This document shows, one piece after another, positions 48,601 to 55,982 of a stretch of DNA of 64,000 bases. Positions within the stretch are counted from its first letter, which is position 1; each line of letters opens with the position of its first letter. The notes beneath the pieces were generated by a model. The model worked only from the letters and a program-made list of their open reading frames with translations, was not told the DNA's origin and searched no databases. Both the position numbers and the translations under genes were made by a program. The DNA is from Parietichytrium sp. I65-24A (Eukaryota > Sar > Bigyra > Thraustochytrida > Thraustochytriidae), in NCBI GenBank assembly GCA_012862575.1, contig BLSF01000011.1, positions 62,001 through 126,000 of the forward strand, written 5' to 3'.

Positions 48601-48945
48601 GCCCTCGGTGGGTGTTGTCGAGATGGTGCCGTCAGTGGCGTAAGTCTGTCCGCACAAATCCAGCGAACCGATGAAACCACCAGTCTGCGAATTCGCCGCG
48701 CTGACTGTGAAAGTTAGCGCAGCGCCTGGGACGAGGTTCGTCTGCGTTCTCTGTAGAGGAACGTTTGGGTTGCCCTTGCTCGCTGGATTGCCGTCTGCCT
48801 GACCATCCACCATGTACTGATACGTTATTCCCGCATTGCCATGAACGGAGAAAGAGACTTTGTCGCACTCGCACGTAGAAGCCTCTGCTGCATTGCTCAC
48901 TGAAATGATCGCGGATGTGACGAATCCAATCCAATGGAGTCTCAT
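42682..48945 (-). CDS. Giant secreted protein: SdrD-like repeats, Ser-Pro-Thr region and two vWA domains
   Basis: A 2087-residue secreted protein, probably of the cell surface or wall. Residues 1-22 (MRLHWIGFVTSAIISVSNAA) form a signal peptide. About 23-190 is a Cys-containing domain. Nine SdrD B-like (Cna-B type) beta repeats fill about 208-1355; each opens like GTLVSRVFDDLDGDG, an Asp-rich calcium-type loop, and ends with a FxxV-A/GxW block. About 1365-1645 is a Ser-Pro-Thr stalk from a DNA tandem repeat. Two von Willebrand A domains follow at about 1652-1850 and 1878-2087. Their metal sites (DTSSN and DSSTY) are weak compared with DxSxS. No membrane anchor is seen. Adhesion or matrix binding is inference from domain types. 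The first ATG in frame gives the signal peptide. Confidence 0.85.
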   Translation of the reverse strand: MRLHWIGFVTSAIISVSNAAEASTCECDKVSFSVHGNAGITYQYMVDGQADGNPASKGNPNVPLQRTQTNLVPGAALTFTVSAANSQTGGFIGSLDLCGQTYATDGTISTTPTEGAFYIDTIASSFTAPLVATPQDGTLAQGQLDEEAEWVWDSQTGNSLTFVFVPPCEVESNEDITTDSPTPSPETFGPTTSPTRATTPRPTSIVGTAQVRVFSDRNGNGIRNGGEPGLIGKVYVTVLDASGNGLEDYSQITIDPEEVASVQVPGAFPFKLKFDISEIPGATFTNANAGSNKNYDSDVDPSTGITTESFTLTDDSVGVSVGILLPGSVTVTAFLERHSNSVASPDELAEESDLKAGVLAQLVEEDGETPLLDPATSEPLTRVTGSNGTAYFDWVPAGKPFRVHFSLDGFENYRFLDRANYGSDLADNDVDQATGLTGVYEIKKSEQHINTIYAGLISPGTAQVKVFNDVTGNGRDPLTSSEVDLSGFQVTLMEEDGVTPFTTQGSTDPIQVTTDESGLADFPYIPADRAVRFLFNTARPGFRFSVRANSGSDNTDSDVNRNTGLTDQSYKLKSAEQALVNISAGVWAPGSAVVRVWSDLDGDGIQDESEDDENLENVLVQLLEEDEQPIVHPDTQENVQAYTDADGKATLSWVPADRSYRVKVHNSIPGSTFSRANRAGDTLDSDVSASTGITYSTYKATAGSQVNTKIAAGVLLPGTLRATAWVDNDGTGAMPEEPAAPVAGVVVTLLESDLTQVVHPDSGEVVSAVTDEDGVAVVGWVPADRYFKVHFNLSSVPGAAISLQKKAKNDTIDSDPSQATGVTKGYLASMSAQLHENIDVGVWTAGTLVSRIWEDLNGDGIQDDQDEEEVPSINVSLVDLDGTQLYHPHTLEPLTSLSNSSGYATFDFVPTTTRFRVKFDLSSLPGAAATSRDQGSDDTLDSDSRKDGITYQYFLASRANQVFENIDLGLRSPGTLVSRVFDDLDGDGLRNDDEVQSKVEGVVVYLLDSSSDPITDPETSLPVQATSDADGIARFDWVPADRYFRVYYNLSDVPGSRFCPSGVGSDDTVDSDVNMYAGYTKAYMATMGKQEFENIDAGIWRAGTLLARVWDDLDGNGIQDDDEELANVSGVIVSLLDTSSTPIVHPETQLPVTAVSDADGRALLPWVPANQAFVVKFGLDNYPWYSLTVRGKGTSETGSDPYPSNGMTKSMRATRGSQAWEGIDAGVWSTGTLQSRVWYDANKNGRQDNSEADLNVEGILVQLYSKDGTEPLVDPVTNQTVEAYSGSDGVALLDPVPANQYFRVKFELPSGFAFTKANYKSDSSDSDVAASGLTGNYIVKRGRNLLTGIDAGYKTVTSDALERIYPTSAPSQSPSSSPTKTPTVEPTNQPTRDPTASPTDTPSVSPTLAPTDSPTLEPTDSPTKSPTDSPTLDPTASPTAAPSLSPTESPTLDPTTSPTAAPSLSPTNSPTESPTLNPTVSPSVAPSLSPTVSPTKSPTLDPTVSPTAAPSLSPTVSPTESPTLDPTVSPTAAPSLSPTDSPTESPTLDPTVSPTVAPSLSPTVSPTESPTLDPTVSPTAAPSLSPTDSPTVSPSESDNVLLPRPDDDSGSTTAPSTAPTTAPSAAPSTTPTVSPTPTVPPVLVKTAAPTMAVCGDTEILDLLFVVDTSSNRKLMWASMKQAILDIVEDLQVGPNNIRLGLIGYSSKIELNLQFTDAAGTDLTTFKSKVNSWTPSKSTGSAMGMGLIWARRMFDDHPLEGPRAGASRVVVVLQEKNVKGTKYCSKYKYNKKSASTCAYQAFATLQNSYGADVYSIVHGATNVFRGKEVASYSIENWEEVDSASEAIKASICPSPTSSPTKQPTLQRPSDNFPEVATSPPVVSCSKMHLDVIFLLDSSTYASNSDWSNAKQLIRDVVDAFELGPYETRLGFLAAAEALDVTHRINLDDAAAISYNGFKGTLDDYVPSDSKNTKLALGQALIQVRQMFEAAPPDETNRPNTERVVIAIIDALAKSASRCRAYGYNRKSAVTCARQAAKELMSSTGANVYYFRTSSRADSALFSGRQSGSWRTIFADVATYKDDLVTNVC
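44190..44665 (-). repeat. Tandem 72-bp/60-bp repeat encoding the SPT stalk
   Basis: Seven units ending in the codons for APSL: five of 24 residues (72 bp) and two of 20 residues (60 bp). Neighbouring copies are nearly identical and differ in single bases, which points to recent unequal exchange. Each unit carries SPT and DPT steps. Confidence 0.9.
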
Positions 48946-48993
48946 CCTTGCCTTGAAATCTTGGTGGTGCTCGATGTACCGAGTTGTGGTTTC

Positions 48994-49020
48994 GGTTTTG
49001 GTTTTGGTTTTGGATTTTGG
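48994..49020. repeat. GGTTTT hexamer array in the giant-gene leader
   Basis: Three exact GGTTTT units plus variants lie 50-75 bases upstream of the ATG at 48945. Confidence 0.8.
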
Positions 49021-50714
49021 CGGGAGCTCGGAAAGGCCGTGGACATCGCCTTTCCGCAAGATGCACCCCAATAAGTGCGGATTGAAACTCACCACCGAAG
49101 GTGATCCGTGGTTTGTCAATCAAACCCAGTGTTGAAGGAGTTTCCAGGTGTATTTTTTGGCGTTAGGTTTGAGTGGCCAACAATGGTGTTATTATTGGCC
49201 TTAGCCGATTTCAAGCTGGTCTGTATTCAACGTCTCCTTTTTGAGATATTCTCGTCGCCATCCAGGCAATTGTTTACAAGAACATACTCACATTAGCGCG
49301 TCCCTGGTTTTTGGTGATATGCAAGCTTGTGTGACCAGCTGTGTCTCTGAAAGTTGCATGGGTGTGTCGATTACGTCTTCTCGAGGAAGGAATAATTTGA
49401 GGCGGTTTGAGTTTTGTTTTGCCGACTTGTATGGTTGTGAGAACGGGCCTTGATGTACCGCATCTCAGCCGAAGGAAACGTCTTAGTGATGTGAACCTTC
49501 CCATCACTGAGTTGATGGCAGCGGTCGCTCGCATATACTGTTTCTTGCATTCCAAGCTTGCAGCACGGCACAAGCATTTTGCTTGCGACCTGGGCAATTG
49601 ACTGAAAGAACTTGTAGGGAACTTTCATCCTGGTGCACTTGTTCTTTCGCCCTACTTGAAGTTAAAGCAGTGTGAAAGAACGAGTCGAGAAATATATCCG
49701 TTCCCTTCGCCAACACTTTGAGTAGGGTTCGTTAGCGGTGTTCTAGTTCGAGGGAGCTCTTTGCCTTTCGAAGATCAAGCGGGTGGAGGTTCCATCCGCT
49801 GCCTCTCCCGCAACACTCGATTGACCACCCGGGAATGCTGATTGCTTGACGGATCCAGCTCTTGCCTAAAACCACAAGGTTTTCAGCAACGTTGAGGTTT
49901 AAGCGGTACAATACCTGCTCCCTTCCAGATGTCGAAGGAATCCCCCGAATTTGCTTTCTCTTCCACCATCAGGTTATCTGTGAAACCTGAGATGTCGCAG
50001 ACAGCACTGCCCGTCTCCTCTTTTCCATTTCCAGGATGTTGGTGCTCGCGAAATGCTAGCTAGTAAGATGGCGGTCTTTATATCATGGCTTTCCTTTGTC
50101 CTCTTGGATATTTCAAGCCGATAAGCGCCCAATTCGCTCTCCCAACGGCTACCGATGTCGATCATCATCAGAGCACGTGCGCCAGCAGACAGACGGGACT
50201 TCTGGTTGTCCCCCGTGCAAAAAGCTCATTCGCAGCCAAATCACCTCTCTGAATTCCTGAACTAGGTAGCTAGAAACCGTGGTACTCAGTACTGTATCGT
50301 GTGGAGATGTTGATGTGAACCTGTACACATCTGTACACTGTACGGCGGTGGAGTGTGTTGGACTTTAAGGGAGCAAGCGAAATGGCCGGCCGTTACTTTG
50401 TTCATCTTTCAAATTTTGCGATAAATATTGTGACGAAGAAAGACACAGACACTTGGGAGTATTTCGTACAGAGACATGTTCCATGCCTGAGTCGGATCTC
50501 CAGTCGTTGAGTCGATGGGGCGAGTAACTGGTGAATTTCCGAAACTAGGAAAAGCGCATCTTCTGTAACTCTTCTGTAAAAAGAAAAAAAATTACAACAC
50601 AGATCTCACAGATCACGTTTTTACGTTTTTGGTCGTGCCAGCCACGAAGTGCAGCATAGAAGTGAAAACTTGCTTAAAAAAATTAATCTATAGAGAAACG
50701 GATCTACGAGCCCT

Positions 50715-51062
50715 TTAAACAAGCACAAGTGGCGCAGCCGGCATGTGCAAGCCCGTAGGCAAAGTGTGGACGTCAGTGAAAAGATCCAGCTCGCGGGTGT
50801 AACCATCAGCAGGAGTGGCCCACATGGAGCCTTTGCACCGCTGTGCAATCTTTTTGGCGCCTTTGATGATGCCGTCAACGGAAGCCTTGATGTGAACGCA
50901 TGCAACCGTTTGTTTCATATAGGAGATTTCTAAGGCAGGATTTACGCGACCACGATGTTTGAGTTCATCTTTGACGAAGTCAAAGAAGCGTAGACAAACC
51001 TGAAGTTGGGGTGTTGTGCCACAGAACCAGCGAACAAGCGAACGAGCGAAACGCTTTCTGGA
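50715..51062 (-). CDS. Doubtful open frame, possible exon
   Basis: A frame without an ATG at its head. It contains LRFFDFVKDELKHRGRVN, then a segment VDGIIKGAKKIAQRCKG, with the look of an alpha/beta protein. A splice-acceptor-like CTTCAG lies at the 5' side. It may be a 3' exon or a decayed gene. I do not recognise it. Confidence 0.3.
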   Translation of the reverse strand, partial: SRKRFARSLVRWFCGTTPQLQVCLRFFDFVKDELKHRGRVNPALEISYMKQTVACVHIKASVDGIIKGAKKIAQRCKGSMWATPADGYTRELDLFTDVHTLPTGLHMPAAPLVLV

Positions 51063-52314
51063 CAAAAGAACAAGGAGAACAACATGAATAAAAAGAGGTT
51101 CACCACGTCAAGGAACATCGCGAACAGGTAGGGGAAAATCGAGATGCGAGTAAGTGGAGATTAACTAAAGTCCAGTACACCGAATTCATATCCAGTTTTT
51201 ACCACTCACAAGCTACTAAGACATTTATAAGATTTGCCCTAGCAAGTAAAGGCCAACTCCCCCTTCGTCAGCACATGACAAGCGCCGTTAGCAGATTTTG
51301 CACAGTGTGCTACCTTTTCTGAGTCAAATCAGCGAAACAGGTAAGCGCAAATTTCCCTTATAGAAAGAGGTATGAAGGGGTTAGAGTGGTAGGGAGTTTC
51401 CTCGCGGAGAGTAAATTAGGGGGGGCAATTGGCGCAATGACTGGTCCCGAAAGCTACCGTTGGTAGCGGTTTGTCCTACTCTGGAATACTCTGTAGCGGT
51501 GGTGGGAAATTTCCAAACATTTTCTAACGTCCGAAAGGACTGAAACTAGGGTTTAGCCCCTGCACAGGGTTTTCCCTTGCATTCGGCCATCTACTTGGGC
51601 GTACTTGATCCATGTAAAGCGGGGCGGGGGAAAAATTTCCTCCAGGTGGTGTGGCACTCCTTGTACGGAGAGATCCAGCAGGGAAACATTGGATCTATTA
51701 TTACATCATCATCGTAATAGTCTATGTCTAATGATAGATAACAATATGATCTCATCCACCGAATGGACTTTTCGCCTTTGGTTGTGCACTGAGGAGACAA
51801 CTTGAGTAAGACGGCTGATCCATAGCACGCGCCGCAGCGGATTCAATAGCCACCTTGGACAACTCCTTAGCTAACCCCCATGTGTCACCCGTCTCTGTGC
51901 CAAAACTATTGAGAAAAATTTCCCTCGGGGGGCATTCAGCGCCCGCGGCTCTCACACTCCCCCCTAGTGCTGACGTGATAATAGCACAAAAGAGTGAGAC
52001 GCCAGTCGCCCGTGACGTCACTCGCCGTTGTCTCCTACCGGGCGGAACGTAGCCGGCGCAGACTACTCAAGCATTAGCGACCTCTCAGGGCGCATCAGCG
52101 AAAGGGGTGGCGCGGCTAGGCAGAGAGTAGGTTAGGCGTGGGACGGAGGTAGCGGCAGACCTTGATTGTAGTCGCAGCGGTTGTCTAGCGAGGCTAAATC
52201 AATTGAGCATAGAGCGCGTAGAGCGGTAGTGCGGCACGCAGGAGTTTGACTGTTGCGCGTAGAAGCGTATTCTCAGGTAGCGAGGAGAACCGGGACAAGT
52301 ATCTAGCAGGGACG

Positions 52315-53411
52315 ATGCCAGGCGGCAGACCGCGCAAGATTAGGGACTCGCCGAAGAAGCCACTGAGCGCGTACACGCTCTTCGTGGTGGAGGTGCGCAA
52401 CACGGTGCAGAAGGAGAACCCCGACCTGTCGTTCAAGCAGGTGGCTGAGCTCGTCGGCAAGAAATGGAGGGAACTCCCAGAGTACCAGCGCGAGAAGTAC
52501 CATCGCCTCGCGCAAGATGACAAGGAGAGATACGAACGCGAAAAGGAGGAGTACAAGCGCCGCCCACCGCCATCTGTGGTAAGTTGATAAAAAACGTGAT
52601 GCCGATTTTGGCTCGCTGAGACTTTGTTTTGATGATGCATGGCATGATGCATGATGATCATTGTGCTAACTCATCCGCGTGTTGTCGTTGTGGTTGTTTG
52701 TTCGTTCAGTCCGAGGAGGATAAGAAGCGCCGCAAGAAGCCAAAAGAAGCACCAAAGAACCCTCTCAGTGCATACACATTCTATGTCATGGACGTCCGCA
52801 AGGAGGTGCAAAACCAGAACCCAGACATGTCTTTCCGCGATGTGGCTGTTAAAGTGGGAGCCATGTGGCGAAACCTCGACAACGACACCAGGGAGCACTA
52901 CAACCAGAAGGCCGAGCAAGACAAGGCTCGCTACGAGAACGAGATGATTGACTGGAATGCTCGCCTCGAGGCTCAGGCAGCTGAGCGCGAAATGGAAGCT
53001 CGCCAGAAGAAGAAGAAGCGCGTCGGGCCAAAGAACCCGCTCTCGAGCTACACTTACTTCGTGATGGAGATGCGTCCACAGGTGTCTGTACAGAACCCAA
53101 AGATGACCTTTGGAGAAGTGGCTATTCGCGTCGGTGAGATGTGGCGCAGCCTTTCCAAGGAGGACAGGCAAAAGTACAACACCCTCGCTGCTGAGGACAA
53201 GGCTCGCTACGAAGCCGAGAGGGAACGCATGAAGCAGCAAATGGAGCGCTTCCGCGGCCAGCCACACCAGCAGAACCATATGATGCAACAGCGCCAGCAT
53301 GTGCACCAACACGTCGCCGCCCACGCCCCACCTCCAATCCCACCACATTCTTTCATGCCACACCATCACCACCAGCACCACCACATGCCATCTCACCTGC
53401 CATTCATGTAA
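52315..53411 (+). CDS. Triple HMG-box protein (one intron)
   Basis: A 321-residue nuclear DNA-bending protein. Exon 1 is 52315-52578 and exon 2 is 52710-53411. The intron (52579-52709, 131 bp) has donor GTAAGT and acceptor TTCAG. Three HMG boxes follow: KKPLSAYTLFVVEVRN in exon 1, and KNPLSAYTFYVMDVRK and KNPLSSYTYFVMEMRP in exon 2. Each has the WRxL-x-x-x-x-Y aromatic core. The first box is more basic; a Lys-rich linker (SEEDKKRRKKPKEAPK) precedes the second. The tail is Gln/His/Pro-rich (HHHHQHHH). Such proteins bend DNA and act in chromatin or mitochondrial DNA packing; no organelle leader is seen. Exon and domain boundaries coincide. Confidence 0.93.
52579..52709 (+). other. Intron of the HMG-box gene
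   Basis: A 131-bp phase-0 intron with GTAAGT donor and a pyrimidine-rich acceptor ending TTCAG. It lies between box one and the Lys-rich linker. Confidence 0.9.
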
Positions 53412-54647
53412 TTGGTGCCAGCCCGATGTGTCAGGCCGCGATGACAAGAATAGTGCGAAGCGAGAGGGAAGCGCACGGAGGAGTGAAGGTTGCGGGTTGA
53501 CACAACGTCCTCCGTTCCGCCTCTCTTCCCCTTCGCATGCCACTGGATATGCAATGCAAACACACTAGTCCTCTTCAGTGGGCGGCGGAGAGGCTTTTGC
53601 GTTTCGAAGCACAAATGCAAGGAATTTGTACAACAAAACGAATGAAGTTTTCACCTTTTTTTATGTCATTGTTGTTCTTCTTTTTTCCTACTTACACCCC
53701 CTTCATTTACACTTTTGACGTGTCCAGTTTGGTAGTTTTCTTACAGCCGTCCAAGAAGCTGCCATTGGCGAGATTTACCAGAAGTTCTACTGCACGTGGC
53801 GAATCGTCTTTTAGGCATATTCTCCGCCGTGAATCAGGGCTTAGCTGGATCACTGCTTTCTGGCGCGGTGGACTTTATTCATTTTACGCACGCGGCTTAT
53901 CGAATTGGCTATCGCGCAGTTTCGTTCCGAATTCCGAATTCCCACCCTTGAAAGTTACCAGCTGGGACAGGAAACTGCCAGTGACTTGCCTTTAGTGCTT
54001 GTTTAGCTCGTAATGTTGGACCCCTGGACATAGCTGACAGCTGACACGAAAGACCAGTGTACAGGTAACGTCGCCTTGACAGTGAATTATATTTTTTGTC
54101 TGGGCTTCAGTACGTGCACACCACTCACTCAGAGACTCAAAGACATGGCTTGCCTGGAATTCCACCGAAGGGTGTGGCGAGTAGAATCCCGCCTAAAAGT
54201 TCCGGACCAGTGGGACCATTGTCGCGATCCACACAAGAGTTAAAAGTAGAGTAGGAGGAGTCAACGTCGACATCAGTGACTAACCCTCCTGTGTTTGGTG
54301 GAATTGAAATTTGAATCACGTGAAATAGTAGGCTATGCTGTGTAAAATCCTTTCTACTTTTTCTATCTATCATGTTCTGAATGTGCTTACAACACATATC
54401 ACTATCATGTGGCAGGAGGGCAATGCATAATGATGTGGAGAACTAGAGCTCCTAGTGTCAAAACACCCTGAGTGTCAACCTCGCAATTAACCATTTTTCA
54501 AGAAAACACTGGCAATAGTTCGGTATAATTGGCACGCGAACCGCTTCCGCCAAACAAAAAAAATCAGACCACGGTTCTTGACGCGCTTCAAAAATATTCC
54601 AAGCAGGGGCGAGGGCAGCCCTTGAAGCCTTCCTCCCCGTTCTAAAA

Positions 54648-54685
<38 letters not shown>

Positions 54686-54732
54686 GCGTAAAGTCTTGTG
54701 TGTTTGGCGTCGGAGTCTAAAAATTTACAGTA
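53412..54732. other. Region between the HMG and MED8 genes
   Basis: No gene supported. It includes a CACG microsatellite (54649-54688). The plus-strand frame at 53537-53995 has no domain and a random look. Confidence 0.55.
54649..54688. repeat. CACG tetranucleotide microsatellite
   Basis: About nine copies of the GCAC/CACG tetranucleotide in the 3' flank of MED8. Confidence 0.9.
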
Positions 54733-55482
54733 TCAGGAGATAGACGGAGTGGAGGTGACATTGGCGGCCGGAGTTGACAGCGATCCAGGTGTTGTTGGTG
54801 TTTGATTTCCTAATTTGGCTATATCCATGGTGTTGCTGAGGCTTTTCCCCTCCATTTCGATCAGCGAGGACTTCATTTGTCCGGTGTGCAGGTAGATCAA
54901 AAGATCCGTGCCCTCCACAACGCGACTAGTGCTTCGTTTGGCATGCAACGTACTGACCGTGTCCGCGCTCTTGCGCTTAAGTGCGACTCTCTGCGGGTCA
55001 GCCATAAATGTCTTGATCACCTGCTCCAGGTCAACATTGTACATGTTAATGCCGTGACGCATCTCAGTCGACCGCTGCAAGGCCACATTTTCGCGCTCAA
55101 TTTTCTCCAGCCCTTCTTCCGGCAAAAGAGGGGCGATTTGCTCACGGATCACATTCAACTCGGCCTCCTGCTCTGGCGGCAACTTGGTCTGCAGCAACTG
55201 CGGAACGCGCATGGTGGGCCGGCCATCCGGTAGAGCTGCTGGGTTGAGTGGTACGGGGACCACATGCTCCAGCTGTTGTAGATCGCCGCGCGAGCCGAGG
55301 TCTCCGAGCTGTTGTGCCACCACCTTGACGTGCGCCAGAAGCTGCGGCCACTCGCCGTCGGAGACGGCAGATCCTGGCGCCAGAGGAAGCGCTTCGCCCA
55401 GCCGCTGGCACGCGCGCAGAAGCTGTGCGCTCGACCCTTGCACCACGCGCAGCAGCTTCCCCGTCGAGTCCTCCGCGCTCAT
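54733..55482 (-). CDS. MED8: Mediator complex subunit 8
   Basis: A 249-residue head-module subunit of Mediator, which links activators to RNA polymerase II. The family's N-terminal helix bundle is seen: a helix LRACQRLGEALP, then WPQLLAHVKVVAQQLGDLGSRGDLQQL, then HVVPVPLNPAALPDG and the PQLLQTKLPPEQEAE block typical of MED8. The C-terminal half has coiled coil and a Thr/Pro-rich tail. The start is the first ATG, one codon after the CT-rich leader's end; the open frame upstream begins with TTG. The leader shows a long CT run (55560-55615). Confidence 0.82.
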   Translation of the reverse strand: MSAEDSTGKLLRVVQGSSAQLLRACQRLGEALPLAPGSAVSDGEWPQLLAHVKVVAQQLGDLGSRGDLQQLEHVVPVPLNPAALPDGRPTMRVPQLLQTKLPPEQEAELNVIREQIAPLLPEEGLEKIERENVALQRSTEMRHGINMYNVDLEQVIKTFMADPQRVALKRKSADTVSTLHAKRSTSRVVEGTDLLIYLHTGQMKSSLIEMEGKSLSNTMDIAKLGNQTPTTPGSLSTPAANVTSTPSIS

Positions 55483-55982
55483 CTCCGGCAAAGCTCGATC
55501 CCAACTTGGGAAATTCGCACGAGTGAGTCCTTCTTCACACGACAATTCAAGTTGAACACCGCCTCTCTCTGTTTCTCTCTCTCTCTTCTTTTTTTTTTTT
55601 CTCTCTCTGCTTTCCTCCCTCCCACCGCGGCAATGGATGAGACCGTTCCGACTTTAGCAGGCCCCGCTCCTTGCCAACTCGTTGTTTTTTGATTTTTTTC
55701 AAGAGAGAGAAGAGAGAGAGAAAAACAAACAAACTAACTAATAAACAAAAGCTCGCAGCGAATAAAACGAACACTGGAAGAGAACTCCACGGGCGTCCTA
55801 CCGGTACCGGTACCGATTTTTCCTATCCCAACCAGGCACACTTCTATGTGGAGGAACAAGGAGCGGTTCTCCGTGGTCCTACCTTGGCGGATACCGCAAC
55901 GGCGTAAAACGGCGCCGCCGCGAGGACAGAGAGCAACAGAGAGCATCAGAGAGCGACGGTTACACCGCGCGCGGTCCTCGCG
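55483..55982. other. Divergent promoter region, MED8 and lipase
   Basis: Contains the MED8 CT-rich leader, a TACCGGTACCGGTACC palindrome near 55799-55814 and a triplicated 10-mer at 55928-55957. No gene. Confidence 0.6.
55928..55957. repeat. Triplicated 10-mer in the lipase leader
   Basis: AGAGAGCAAC, AGAGAGCATC and AGAGAGCGAC follow each other, 25 bases before the lipase ATG. Confidence 0.85.

Larger units (their letters stand above)
48946..52314. other. Gene-poor 3.4-kb region
   Basis: The giant gene's leader with GGTTTT units lies at its left end. No clear gene follows. A minus-strand frame at 50715-51062 is the only stretch with protein-like character. The stretch 51300-52060 has G-rich and C-rich runs and several AATTTCC words but no recognised RNA or repeat family. 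Confidence 0.5.

Noticed and set aside
52671-53543. 290-codon minus-strand frame
   Set aside because: Antisense of the HMG-box exon 2.
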